A DNA stretch of 64,000 bases from Amycolatopsis anabasis (GCF_009765355.1 NZ_VTHK01000028.1:60333-124332); one strand, 5' to 3'. Counted from the first letter of the stretch, positions 24,768-32,900 are shown. Numbers and translations: made by a program. Notes: generated by a model not told the origin, from the sequence alone.

Positions 24768-25667
24768 TCAGGACCCGGATGCGCGGTAATAGCTGTCGTA
24801 GTAGTCACGCCAGAACTGCCCGCGCGGTGAACGGCGGAAGTCAGCCCACAGCGAGCGATCCCACCAATTCAGAAGGCAGTAGGCGGGCTCGCCTGGCCAG
24901 TACTCGACGGCGAACGCAGCAAGCGAGGCTGCCCGCGCTGGGGACAGACCGCGCTGCAGGCCGCGCCTTTGTACTTCCCTGAAGGGATGGGCTCCGGCGA
25001 CTGCCGCTGGCTGGTTGGTGCGTCCATTGGCCAGGAAGTCGGTGACAGGTGTGTCGTGCAGGTCATGACGTTCCTTGAAGATGGAGCGGACCCGCATGAG
25101 GGCGAAACCGAGCAGATTATCGCCACGCCACAGGTTGGGGTCAGTGATCCGCGGATCGTCCGCGGACAACGCGACACCCCACACCTGATCGTAGGGCGAC
25201 GCCTCCACCAGGACCGCGTCCTGTGTAGACAGGAGAACGTCCCGGCAGTGGTCGTGAGCCAGGAACTTCGCGAGGTTGCCCGCAGTGACGATGTCGAGAC
25301 GGTGGCGCCGCCAGAGGGCTTGATCAAACCCGGAAACGCTGCGGCCCAACGACTTCGCAATGCGGGGGTGCGATGCCCGCAGTATCCGAGCTTCGGACGC
25401 GGTGTCGCCAAACAGCCGGGCCTTCGCGGCCATCATGTAATGCTCAGCCGTGGCATAAGCGATGCCGTCCACGGTGAACGGGCTGTGCTTCCATTGGCTC
25501 AGGCAGCCGAGGTCAAGCGCGTCGGTGGGTCGGGACCGTGCACCCCAGAACGGCAGGTACCGCGGCTTCGCGCCACGCCAGACAAGATCGGCCAGCGTAT
25601 ACCGGTTGAGGTCACGCGGAAGGGTACGGAGTTCGTCATCGAGGGAAGTAGGCTGATACGAGGACAC
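24768..25667 (-). CDS. NADAR (DUF1768) family protein with C-terminal extension
   Basis: A 299-residue protein. The NADAR fold is seen at residues 30-205: SQWKHSPFTVDGIAYATAEHYMMAAKARLFGD, RFD-like GRSVSGFDQALW, and WRGDNLLGFALMRVRSIF. NADAR proteins of the RibA/YbiA type cleave N-glycosidic bonds, and some remove ADP-ribose from nucleic acid. The last 90 residues (PAAVAGAHPFREVQRRGL...SLWADFRRSPRGQFWRDYYDSYYRA) are not part of the usual family and look helical. GTG start with AAGGAGG upstream, the strongest ribosome binding site of the island. Confidence 0.85.
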   Translation of the reverse strand: MSSYQPTSLDDELRTLPRDLNRYTLADLVWRGAKPRYLPFWGARSRPTDALDLGCLSQWKHSPFTVDGIAYATAEHYMMAAKARLFGDTASEARILRASHPRIAKSLGRSVSGFDQALWRRHRLDIVTAGNLAKFLAHDHCRDVLLSTQDAVLVEASPYDQVWGVALSADDPRITDPNLWRGDNLLGFALMRVRSIFKERHDLHDTPVTDFLANGRTNQPAAVAGAHPFREVQRRGLQRGLSPARAASLAAFAVEYWPGEPAYCLLNWWDRSLWADFRRSPRGQFWRDYYDSYYRASGS

Positions 25668-25756
25668 GAGGTGCCTCCTTCAATGTAGTGCGGTGGCAGG
25701 TTTCGGTGCCGACGGCCGCGCTGAACCGCTTAGGTCTGGGATAGGTAGGGGACTAG

Positions 25757-26584
25757 CTATCGAGAGGTGCGCACAGCCGGCCGCGAAGCGGTAGCGCCGA
25801 CACCGAGAGGTCGCCCCCGTGACAGTGCGGTCCCTGAAAGACGACGACGTGTCGAGACCGGCACTGCACCGCGTGCTTCCTCACGCCTGCGCAATTCTGA
25901 CAACGGCAGCGGACGCCCCTGGCCATTGCGGGTTTCCTTGAGAATCGCGAAATCCCCGTGAACTGCCCGAAAATCTTCCTCTTGGCGCTCGTACCACGCG
26001 AACCGATCCGGAAACACCCGAAGTAGATTCCGCCAGTGCTCGTGCCCACCTCGCACGCAGAGTCCGGCGCAATTATTGTGTAAGAATCCTGAACTGTACA
26101 GCCGAGGTGGCGTGAGACCGACCCTCCGGCACCATGCAAGCAGATCCTCCTTGCTCAACAGCGGATGCCTCATCAGAGGAAATTCGACGTGCCACGGCTT
26201 CCAGCCGCCTACGACTCCCGGGATTCGACGTTGTTCGGTAGCTTCGAGGCCGACATACAAGACGGTGTCGCGTGGGTCGGCGTTCTGCTTGAGCCAAGCG
26301 CGACAGGGCTTCTGCTTCAACACCTTGGAACATGGAGCAAGTCGAGCATTCCCGAGAAAATGCTGCTGCCAGAACAACTCGAAAGGCTTACGGCCGTCGC
26401 ACACTCTCGTGATCGGTATCCCGAGCCGGGCAGAAGCCTCGTCATTGAATCTATAAAGGTCCTCGTCTTCGATCAAAACATCTGCGAATAATAGAGTAAT
26501 AGCATCATTGGGGTAACGTCGAACAACGATCTCCGCGCTCGCCCAGGAGCCTATTCCTCCAGACCATTGGATAACTCGATGCAT
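25757..26584 (-). CDS. PP-loop ATPase, PAPS-reductase-like (second copy)
   Basis: A 275-residue AANH/PAPS-reductase-like protein. The PP-loop IQWSGGIGSWASAEIV opens it, with LLFADVLIEDEDLYRF next. LAPCSKVLKQKPCRAWL and NNCAGLCVRGGHEHW supply the cysteines typical of phage/plasmid members. The C-terminal tail after about residue 245 is Arg-rich. It is distinct from the 396-residue PP-loop protein at 18901. The 5' part (26050-26560) is markedly less GC-rich than the island average, suggesting a different origin. Palindromic element copy 3 begins 61 bases upstream of its start. Confidence 0.75.
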   Translation of the reverse strand: MHRVIQWSGGIGSWASAEIVVRRYPNDAITLLFADVLIEDEDLYRFNDEASARLGIPITRVCDGRKPFELFWQQHFLGNARLAPCSKVLKQKPCRAWLKQNADPRDTVLYVGLEATEQRRIPGVVGGWKPWHVEFPLMRHPLLSKEDLLAWCRRVGLTPPRLYSSGFLHNNCAGLCVRGGHEHWRNLLRVFPDRFAWYERQEEDFRAVHGDFAILKETRNGQGRPLPLSELRRREEARGAVPVSTRRRLSGTALSRGRPLGVGATASRPAVRTSR

Positions 26585-26644
26585 TACACCTCCTCCGTTA
26601 CCGGAGCTCCGGAGACTCGATGTCGTCGCCGAGGCCCGACCGCG

Positions 26645-26774
26645 GCGTGGACGCCCGCGACTTCACCAGGCCAATGCGGCGCGCAGTCAAGGCTGCGATC
26701 GGACAGCGACGGTGCAGGCCGGACAGCGCCTTGACGGCGTCGCCGCTGGCCTGGTCGCGTCAGCGCGTCCACGC
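26645..26774. repeat. Palindromic intergenic element, copy 3
   Basis: Outer stem GCGTGGACGC (26645-26654) with 26765-26774, middle stem ACCAGGCC with its complement GGCCTGGT, inner stem GTCAAGGC with GCCTTGAC, and a loop of about 34 bases. It stands between divergent genes, so it cannot be a terminator of either. The inner stem is shorter than in copies 1 and 2. Confidence 0.7.
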
Positions 26775-27051
26775 AGCGGTGGTCCGAGATCACGCAACCA
26801 AAACGAGGCACTTCGGTAACGCACGCGGTGCGCGGCGAGCGCGATCACTGATCAAAATGGACGGTCAGCCTCGACCGCGTGCGCGACCGGCAGCCCACCG
26901 GCCGGGTCAAGCTCGGCTTGCCGATCATCGTCAACCCATGAAACTCACACACTCTGCGGACACACGTTCGGGTTCTGTTCGTCACCTTCACGTGGCCAAC
27001 CGGGCGGCGTCGACCTTCACACGCACGAGAAAGACGGCAACATCACCAGCT

Positions 27052-27756
27052 GTGACTACGAACGACGCACCAGACCCCGCCAGCACGCTGGCCGATGCCC
27101 AACGACGCTGGCGCAGCGAGCCACCGATCACCCTGACCATGCCGCGCGGGGACGCCTGGCTGCTGCTGACCGCGGCACAACTGCGCCGTCGCGACTTCGA
27201 CATCGCCTACAACCTGGTCGAGGATCTGCACCGGGTCGGCAGGGTGATACAGGACGCCGTCTGCACCCCCAGCGACCCGGACCTCTACCGGCTGGCCGAA
27301 GCCGGGTGGAACCCCGCCAGTGACACGGCGCTGGCCAGCGGCGAACACACCCAGCACACCACCCGATACGCGTACCTCATCGACGACAGCCACAACGGCG
27401 ACACCTGGGTAGAGAGCAGCAGCACGGACGACCGCCCGACTGCCGGTGTTGAGCAGGTCCACGACCTCGGCCCAGCCGATTACGCCCGCCGCGTTCTCAC
27501 TCGCTGGTTCGCCCAGCTCCACCGCGACGACTCCTACGACTGGCAAGACGACTCGTGGTTCCGCTGCAGCATCTGGGACATCGACCACTCCATGGACTAC
27601 CGCTGGGGCAGGCGCCCCGCCGAACCCGCCCCGGAGCTCGTTGCACGGTGGTTGAAAGCCAACGGCTGCGCCCCGCACGCCGTGGAAGTCCGCACCCCCA
27701 CCCAAGCCGCCCGCGACATCGAAGGCAGCCATCACCATCCCGCGCCCGCGCAGTAA
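27052..27756 (+). CDS. Hypothetical protein
   Basis: A 234-residue protein and the first plus-strand gene after the minus-strand island. Contains ITLTMPRGDAWLLLTAAQLRRRDFDIAYNLVEDLHRVG and a tryptophan-rich DWQDDSWFRCSIWDIDHSMDYRWGRRP segment. No family recognised. The start is uncertain: GTG 27052 is used because sequence before it looks unlike protein, but ATG 26939 in the same frame is possible; neither has a clear ribosome binding site. Confidence 0.5.
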   Translation: MTTNDAPDPASTLADAQRRWRSEPPITLTMPRGDAWLLLTAAQLRRRDFDIAYNLVEDLHRVGRVIQDAVCTPSDPDLYRLAEAGWNPASDTALASGEHTQHTTRYAYLIDDSHNGDTWVESSSTDDRPTAGVEQVHDLGPADYARRVLTRWFAQLHRDDSYDWQDDSWFRCSIWDIDHSMDYRWGRRPAEPAPELVARWLKANGCAPHAVEVRTPTQAARDIEGSHHHPAPAQ

Positions 27757-27885
27757 CCCCGGGCACCGCGCCATCGTCCAATGCAGGTCGCCCGGCCTGA
27801 AAGGCTGCGGCGATCTGGTGCAACACTGGCGCCACCATGGGCGATCCGCGACGGCGGTCGTCACCACAACCGAAGGGACACGGCA

Positions 27886-28524
27886 GTGGCTCCAGGGGTG
27901 ACCGGCAACGAAAAGAAGTTCAGGGCGCTGGTGGAGGACTTCGTCACCACCACCGCGGACCTCGGCGGCACCATCGACCCCGAAGTCGTGGCGACCGAGC
28001 TGCACGAACGTATCCGGGCCATCGCCGTGCAGCTCGGCGTCACCGAAGCGACCGTGCTGCGCAACTACATGCCCGACGACTGGGGCCGGGACATGGCCCG
28101 CCAGACCTACCGGCAAATCCAGGAACGCGACGCCCACATCGACGCCGAACCCGACCAGGAACTACCACTGCACGCCGTCGGCCGGCTGATCGCCGCGCTG
28201 GGCCAGGCCCAGCTCTACTACACGGTCAACGACGGCGCCAACGATCCCACCTGCAGGTTCAACGCGAAAGAAGCCAGCGAGGCCGTCACCGGCCTCGGCC
28301 TCGCGCTCACCTCGCCCCCAGCCGACAGCCTCATGGTGACCGTCGGCGGCAACATCCTCGCCTGGACCCAATCCGCCCTCAGCGTCTTCCGCGACAACCT
28401 CCAGCAACAGCACTGGACCAGCTGCCCGTGCGGCGAAGACTGTGGCCAGCAGCAGCGCGATGCCGCCGTGCTCCGCGCGGTCCGCGACGACCTCACACTC
28501 CTACCCGAAACAACACTTGCTTAG
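27886..28524 (+). CDS. Hypothetical protein
   Basis: A 212-residue, mostly helical protein. It begins VAPGVTGNEKKFRALVEDFVTTTADLGGTIDPEVVATELHERIRAIAVQLGVTEATVLRNYM, where the last part could be a helix-turn-helix. A C-terminal CPCGEDCG may bind metal. GTG at 27886 after AAGGGA. It is 129 bases downstream of the previous gene and may share its promoter. Function unknown. Confidence 0.55.
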   Translation: MAPGVTGNEKKFRALVEDFVTTTADLGGTIDPEVVATELHERIRAIAVQLGVTEATVLRNYMPDDWGRDMARQTYRQIQERDAHIDAEPDQELPLHAVGRLIAALGQAQLYYTVNDGANDPTCRFNAKEASEAVTGLGLALTSPPADSLMVTVGGNILAWTQSALSVFRDNLQQQHWTSCPCGEDCGQQQRDAAVLRAVRDDLTLLPETTLA

Positions 28525-28533
28525 TCCGGAAAA

Positions 28534-28593
28534 GAGCACGACATCGAAGGCGGCTGGCAGGTCTTTGGCCACCACACGCCCGGCGGGAACGGT
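28534..28593 (+). pseudogene. Remnant homologous to the gene at 58214
   Basis: The frame reads EHDIEGGWQVFGHHTPGG, nearly the C-terminus of the 58214-58780 protein (EHDIEGGWKVFGHDTPDG). Over 57 bases the two DNA stretches match at about 47 positions by eye. The rest of the gene is absent, and the fragment lies on the opposite strand relative to the window. Confidence 0.6.
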
Positions 28594-28654
28594 CGCCCGT
28601 CCTTTGACCTGACGCCGCCTCGAGCCAGCATGTCGACGAGTGGGGTCCGAGGGG

Positions 28655-28692
28655 CAGCGGTACAGGACCGCCCCGTTAAAGCCCTAAACCCC
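28655..28692 (-). repeat. 38-base Tn3-like terminal repeat candidate, copy A
   Basis: Read from its right side it starts GGGG and runs 38 bases to ...TACCGCTG, the length and outer GGGG typical of Tn3-family ends. A copy with five transitions and one gap is at 60198-60234 in the same orientation. The 13 bases CAGCGGTACAGGA are identical in both. Confidence 0.45.
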
Positions 28693-28815
28693 GGTTACGC
28701 TGAAAAGTTGGCGTGATGTCCGCACGAGCCTGGCGGGCCGGCGGGCCGTTGGCGATGGTCATCGGCGCGTCGCCTGGTGTCGATGCCGGTGAGACTTGGC
28801 TGGCGGGAGGGGCGT

Positions 28816-29139
28816 TCAGGCGTACCAGCAGATGTCGGTCCCGTCGGTCCACTTCTCCCGGTCGCCCAGGCCCAGCCGCGGCGGATGCGGCCAGAGTTCG
28901 TCGGGGATCCAGGCACCGCCTTCGGCTATCGCTTGGTCGACGGCCTCGCCCACCGTCGGCACGGGGATGGCCAGCAGCCGCGAATCCGGTTGTGGAGGTG
29001 GCGGTGGCGGGTTGAGCCATCGCTCGTAGAGCGCGTGCGGTTCCAGTTCGGGCCCGTACGGTTCCTCGTCGATGTCTGCCCGCCAGAGCTTCAGGGCGGC
29101 GTCGACCACGGGGTCGTTGAAAGTGCCATGGTCGCCCAT
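28816..29139 (-). CDS. Small hypothetical acidic protein
   Basis: A 107-residue protein: MGDHGTFNDPVVDAALKLWRADIDEEPYGPELEPHALYERW, a short poly-proline run (NPPPPPPQP) and DQAIAEGGAWIPDELW. No family recognised. ATG at 29139 is more likely than the in-frame GTG at 29184, although no strong ribosome binding site is seen. A 6-bp hairpin (CTGGGG/CCCCAG) stands directly upstream of the start. Confidence 0.45.
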   Translation of the reverse strand: MGDHGTFNDPVVDAALKLWRADIDEEPYGPELEPHALYERWLNPPPPPPQPDSRLLAIPVPTVGEAVDQAIAEGGAWIPDELWPHPPRLGLGDREKWTDGTDICWYA

Positions 29140-29221
29140 GCTGGGGTGATCGCCCCAGCCTCGCCGGATGCTACATAACGTCACTGACGCGTGGTCGAAT
29201 CTGACTGTGTGCTACCAGGGC

Positions 29222-29254
29222 TGTCGGCGCTCACGTAATTCGTGAGCGCCGACA
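29222..29254. terminator. Strong hairpin in the 29.2 kb gap
   Basis: A perfect 14-bp stem (TGTCGGCGCTCACG paired with 29241-29254) with loop TAATT. It lies upstream of the small acidic protein gene and has no gene ending next to it on either strand. The 260-base gap holds nothing else that I can identify. Confidence 0.5.
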
Positions 29255-29401
29255 CAGGGCGTCGCCGAAGGGATCGGCGCCGAGCCTTAGACGCTAGACG
29301 GGGCTCGAAATCCGAAGGTGCTCGGCGCAGCTGCGGCAGACCAGATCGCCGGATCGTGTCGCGCGCCTGAACGCGGGCCGACTGGCCCCAGTGGTAACAA
29401 T

Positions 29402-29818
29402 ATGCACATGACCAGCTACCGCAAGGTATCTGAGGTGGGGCCGCATTAGCAGATCCGGATGTTCGTGGACGAGTGGATCCAGGAAGGTGACGCCAGGCCG
29501 GTCACGTGGATCCGGGCGCAGGCTCGTCGGCGCGTGCTCAACGCCCGCGCCGACGAACTGGAGTCGGTCTACCCCAGCAAGTCGCGGGCCTCGCTGTTCG
29601 CGTGGGCTGGCAAGCAGCTTGAGGAACTAGCGGACGACGCCCCGTGGCCGGAACTGCCCGCCGTTGCTCCAGACGTGCAACCGCGCCAGGGCCGCCGTGC
29701 GAAAGCGCACGAGCATGCGTGCCCCACCTGCGGTGCCGGACCATCCGAGCCGTGCCGCGGCCGCCGCGGTCCGCGTGCTTCGGTGCATCAGAGTCGCCTC
29801 GACGTGTCGAGTTCGTGA
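29402..29818 (+). pseudogene. Small zinc-ribbon protein gene with in-frame stop
   Basis: From ATG 29402 (or 29408) the frame reads MTSYRKVSEVGPH, meets TAG at 29447-29449, then continues QIRMFVDEWIQEGDARPVTWIRAQARRRVLNARADELESVYPSKSRASLF and ends with HACPTCGAGPSEPCRGRRG, a zinc-ribbon pattern used by many actinobacterial proteins. Translation could restart at ATG 29459 to give 119 residues, but no ribosome binding site precedes it. A single CAG-to-TAG change would explain the break. Confidence 0.5.
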
Positions 29819-30195
29819 CCGCGGGTCCAACTGCACGATCCGCTGCAGTACCGGTCCGCGCGACGAAGCCCATAAATCGGAAACAAAAGTTGACTATCTT
29901 GCCACATGGAGGCATATTGGTCTTAGAAGGTCAACTAACGTGGTCCAGTCGGGAGGGATCGCGTGGGGCCTTCGGAGCGGTAGTCCGGCAGACCCCCAGC
30001 CGGTTCACACCGCTCGGCCCGGGAGGCGGTCGCAGGGGAGGGCACCGCTTCCCGGGCCCCTCGGGGTTCGTCCTGCGACATCAGTCGGTCAGTCCTACAA
30101 GGTCATCTGCGTGAGTTCGGCTGGCGTTAGCTCTTCGCCGGGGAGTGGTCTGCGGCGGGCCCTAGGTCTGCGTGCGGGCCGATAGGGAAGATCAT
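29819..30195. other. Gap without recognised gene
   Basis: About 375 bases. The left half is less GC-rich and has a TTGACT at about 29890, which might be part of a plus-strand promoter, but no supported gene follows. The right half is GC-rich without open frames that look coding. Confidence 0.3.
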
Positions 30196-30495
30196 TCATG
30201 GGTCGGCGACGGCGTGAGAGCTCGCCGGTAGTGCGGCGGTTGCCTCGCCGAGCGTGCGCCACTCGCCGAACACGGTGAGGACGGTGAGCCGGTAGGTTCC
30301 TGCGGGGAAGGGGCGTGAGGCGCACCAACGGCGCAGGAGGTCAACACCGTTCGCGTCGAACCGCTGCCTCCCGGGCCAGGGGGCGTACCAGACGCCGATG
30401 GCGGACCAGTGGCCGGCGTGCTGCATATCGACGCACCACGCCACGTCATCGGGGTTGAGGGCGCTACGGGTATCCACTTGCGATGGCTCATCCAT
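30196..30495 (-). CDS. Small hypothetical protein
   Basis: A 99-residue protein (MDEPSQVDTRSALNPDDVAWCVDMQHAGHWSAIGVWYAPWPGRQRFDANGVDLLRRWCASRPF). The protein-like composition and codon pattern favour this frame over the overlapping one. Longer in-frame extension is Arg/Pro-rich. No family or function recognised. Confidence 0.45.
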   Translation of the reverse strand: MDEPSQVDTRSALNPDDVAWCVDMQHAGHWSAIGVWYAPWPGRQRFDANGVDLLRRWCASRPFPAGTYRLTVLTVFGEWRTLGEATAALPASSHAVADP

Positions 30496-30835
30496 GGGTT
30501 TGAGTCGCAATCGGCATCGCAAGCTCCCTGCTGGTGGATGGCCTGGTGCCGGTCGAGGACGCGTTCGACGGACGCCCCCGACCGCGCTGTGTCGCCTTCG
30601 GACTTCCCCTCCGGGCGACAGCACCAGTGCCAGCATTGGAACACATGTTCGATCAAGCTGGCAACTTCGACATGGTGTCTGACCTGCAGTAATTGCGTGA
30701 TCACGGTGCCCCTGGATGGCTCATCAACCGGGCGAGGGCACCTCGCTGCTCACGAGTGAGATTCCGAGCCGCCTCGGGCTCCTAGCGGGCTCGCTCGTGT
30801 CGGCGCGGGTCGTCCTCCTTCGGCAACTTTTCCGG
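30496..30835. other. Gap without recognised gene
   Basis: About 340 bases between two small minus-strand genes. No frame in either strand has convincing protein composition and I see no strong hairpin. Confidence 0.3.
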
Positions 30836-31153
30836 TTATCGATATATGGGTTGGGTGATGCGGGCGAATCCTTCGCGCACCGGGTCCCGCCCGGCAGGGG
30901 TGGCTGCCATGCCCGGGTCGGGGCGGGGGCCGCTATCGGATTGGCGGCTGAGCCACAGCAGGTAGCCGTGAACGGTGGACGTCGCTTCGCGCCGCACCGG
31001 GTCCTGAACGTGGGGCGGCTGGTGGTCCCAGTTTCCTGGAGCGGTGTTCCTGGTGCGGTAGAGCGCTTTCGCGGCTTCTTCCAGGCCAGGGTGGTAGATG
31101 GTCACGGCCTTCCACTCCTCGGTTGGATTTCGGTGGTGGGTGTGCGCAGTCAT
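30836..31153 (-). CDS. Small hypothetical protein
   Basis: A 105-residue protein starting MTAHTHHRNPTEEWKAVTIYHPGLEEAAKALYRTRNTAPGNWDHQPPHVQ. Composition is plausible, but there is no clear ribosome binding site and no recognised family. It lies downstream of the protease gene on the same strand, beyond that gene's hairpin. Confidence 0.4.
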   Translation of the reverse strand: MTAHTHHRNPTEEWKAVTIYHPGLEEAAKALYRTRNTAPGNWDHQPPHVQDPVRREATSTVHGYLLWLSRQSDSGPRPDPGMAATPAGRDPVREGFARITQPIYR

Positions 31154-31258
31154 TGCGGTTCTGTGGGTCGGGGGTGGTCGAACAGTGCGCCGAGGTCGCC
31201 GAGACCCTGGCCGGCGGACAGGTCGGCGACGGTGAGGCAGATGCTGAACGCGTCAACG

Positions 31259-31298
31259 CCGAGGCGCTGGGCCGTGTGGTCGCGGCCCAGCGCCTCGG
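31259..31298 (-). terminator. Strong hairpin after trypsin-like protease gene
   Basis: A perfect 16-bp stem (CCGAGGCGCTGGGCCG paired with 31283-31298) with an 8-base loop, directly after the protease stop codon. Confidence 0.75.
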
Positions 31299-31305
31299 GC
31301 CGCGG

Positions 31306-32217
31306 TCAGGCGCTGCCGGTGCGGGCGACCTGGTAGATGAATTCCCGGAAGTCGGGCTGGCTGGTGTAGACGTTCGGCGAGAGGCCGCATTGCTGGTCGG
31401 CGTTACGGCTGGCGCCGCCCACGAGCTGGAGCACGCCGTTGATGTTCTTGTAGGCGGGGCCGCCGGAGTCGCCGTAGCACGAGCCGTCCGTGCCGCTGGG
31501 GTTGTCGGTGCAGATCTCCCCGGCCGACATGGAGGATTCGGCGCAGCGGGAGGGAGCGGTCACCGAGGTGTCGAGTTGCTGGAGCTGGATGGGCAGCGTG
31601 GTGCTGTTGCTGTCGGGTTCGGTCTCACCCCAGCCGTAGAGGCTGATCTTGTCGCCGGGTCGGGCTGGGGTGCGGGCCAGCTGCACGGTGGGCTGCTGGA
31701 GCAGGTGGTCCAGCTTGAGCATGGCGATGTCGGAGACCGGCCTCTTCTCGGGGGCTCCCGGCTTCTTCGGCGGGTCCTGAGCCCAGTTCCAGTCGGGGTG
31801 CACCACGATCTTGGTGACCCACGCGGTCTCCCCACCTTGGGTCCGGTTGGTGCCGCCGACGCGGACCTTGAACTTCTTGTCGGCGGTGGGGATTGGGGGC
31901 GCGGTCCAGCCGAAAACCTGGTGCGCGACGGGGGATCCGGCGGGCGGGTCGGTGACGCAGTGCGCGGCCGTGACGACCCAGCCGCGGAACACCAGCGCGC
32001 CACCGCAGGTGTGGTAGTCGATGTACTTCTCGCCGTGGCTGGCCGCGTCGTACTGCAGCGAGGTGATCCCGGGCGGCGCGGCAGCGGCCGGATGGCCGCC
32101 GATGATGTAGGGCTGCACCTGCGCCGGTGAGCCGTCCGCGGCGAGCGCGGTGACACCGGCTGCAACGGTGGTGACGGCGGCCATGGCCGCGCCCAACAGC
32201 AAGGTCTTTCTCTTCAC
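31306..32217 (-). CDS. Secreted trypsin-like serine protease (S1)
   Basis: A 303-residue S1 protease. A signal peptide (MKRKTLLLGAAMAAVTTVAAGVTALA) is followed by a short pro-part and IIGG, the usual start of the mature enzyme. The catalytic triad is complete: His86 in TAAHC, Asp163 in SDIAMLKL and Ser251 in GDSGGP. Six cysteines are placed for disulfides. It acts outside the cell. GTG start with GAGGAAAG upstream. It is transcribed alone and ends in a 16-bp hairpin. Confidence 0.9.
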   Translation of the reverse strand: MKRKTLLLGAAMAAVTTVAAGVTALAADGSPAQVQPYIIGGHPAAAAPPGITSLQYDAASHGEKYIDYHTCGGALVFRGWVVTAAHCVTDPPAGSPVAHQVFGWTAPPIPTADKKFKVRVGGTNRTQGGETAWVTKIVVHPDWNWAQDPPKKPGAPEKRPVSDIAMLKLDHLLQQPTVQLARTPARPGDKISLYGWGETEPDSNSTTLPIQLQQLDTSVTAPSRCAESSMSAGEICTDNPSGTDGSCYGDSGGPAYKNINGVLQLVGGASRNADQQCGLSPNVYTSQPDFREFIYQVARTGSA

Positions 32218-32485
32218 GGGACTTCTTTCCTCTTTTCGCTCTGTTGCACGTTTGTCTACTTCGGACGATGTGCTGCCGATGTGGGCTGGCGCGCCGTACG
32301 GCTCACGGCCTTGGGGTTCTGCCCGGCGGGTACCGCGTTGAGGTGGCGCGCCAACCTGACCCTCCGGGCGGGTGGCGCGGAGGGCGTTACCGCACGAGTC
32401 GTAGTCGTGGGGGTTGAGGGATGTACTGCGGCGGCGTTGTCGGCCTCGGCGAGCAAGGAACGGTCACCGCAGTCATGGAAGGTTG

Positions 32486-32683
32486 TTAGTCGAACAGCAG
32501 TGGAATTCCGAAGATGAGGGCGAGTACGCCGAAAAGGACCAAGGCGTGCCCGATCGCGCGCTGCGGTCGATGGGGGTACTTCTTGCGTTGCCGGTGTCCC
32601 ACGATCACTGATACGGCCGCGGCCAAGAACACGAGCCCGAGCATGATGTCTAACGGCACGCCGGACCAGTAGGTTTCGGTCAT
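32486..32683 (-). CDS. Small two-span membrane protein
   Basis: A 65-residue protein with two hydrophobic segments, VPLDIMLGLVFLAAAVSVIVG and ALVLFGVLALIFGIPLLF, separated by a basic loop (HRQRKKYPHRPQRAIGH). The start is 2 bases past the stop of the 41-residue gene. It is the last gene of the operon that begins with the kinase-like gene at 34218. Function unknown; it could anchor or regulate the kinase/RapZ-like proteins. Confidence 0.6.
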   Translation of the reverse strand: MTETYWSGVPLDIMLGLVFLAAAVSVIVGHRQRKKYPHRPQRAIGHALVLFGVLALIFGIPLLFD

Positions 32684-32685
32684 GA

Positions 32686-32811
32686 TCAGAACCGGTCCTG
32701 GAACCAGAGGGAGCTTTCAAGCCACCGCTTGTTGCGCGGCTTGCGGATCATGGTGGCAATGACGGCAGCCAGGAGCAGGAACGCGATTCCAAGCCAGATT
32801 GCTTTCTTCAT
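32686..32811 (-). CDS. 41-residue single-span membrane protein
   Basis: MKKAIWLGIAFLLLAAVI is the beginning of one membrane span, followed by a basic cytoplasmic tail (RKPRNKRWLESSLWFQDRF). Its ATG overlaps the stop of the 30-residue gene (ATGA) and it ends 2 bases before the 65-residue gene. The tight spacing and the membrane-protein composition support it as a real gene despite its length. Confidence 0.6.
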   Translation of the reverse strand: MKKAIWLGIAFLLLAAVIATMIRKPRNKRWLESSLWFQDRF

Positions 32812-32900
32812 TTCTTACCGACCTTGATCCACGCGATGACGCCCAGCATGATCACCGCACTCAGTCCTGAGTACACCCACACCCATGCCCAGTCGATCAC
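32808..32900 (-). CDS. 30-residue membrane peptide
   Basis: The frame VIDWAWVWVYSGLSAVIMLG then VIAWIKVGKK is a single hydrophobic helix with a Lys-rich end. The GTG start overlaps the RapZ-like gene's stop (GTGA, 32897-32900), and its stop overlaps the next ATG. Overlaps at both ends argue for translation in one coupled operon. Confidence 0.5.
   Translation of the reverse strand: MIDWAWVWVYSGLSAVIMLGVIAWIKVGKK

Noticed and set aside
28816..29254. CRISPR-like or tRNA-like structure in the hairpin-rich gap
   Set aside because: Hairpins are single and not repeated, and no cloverleaf or CCA end could be drawn.
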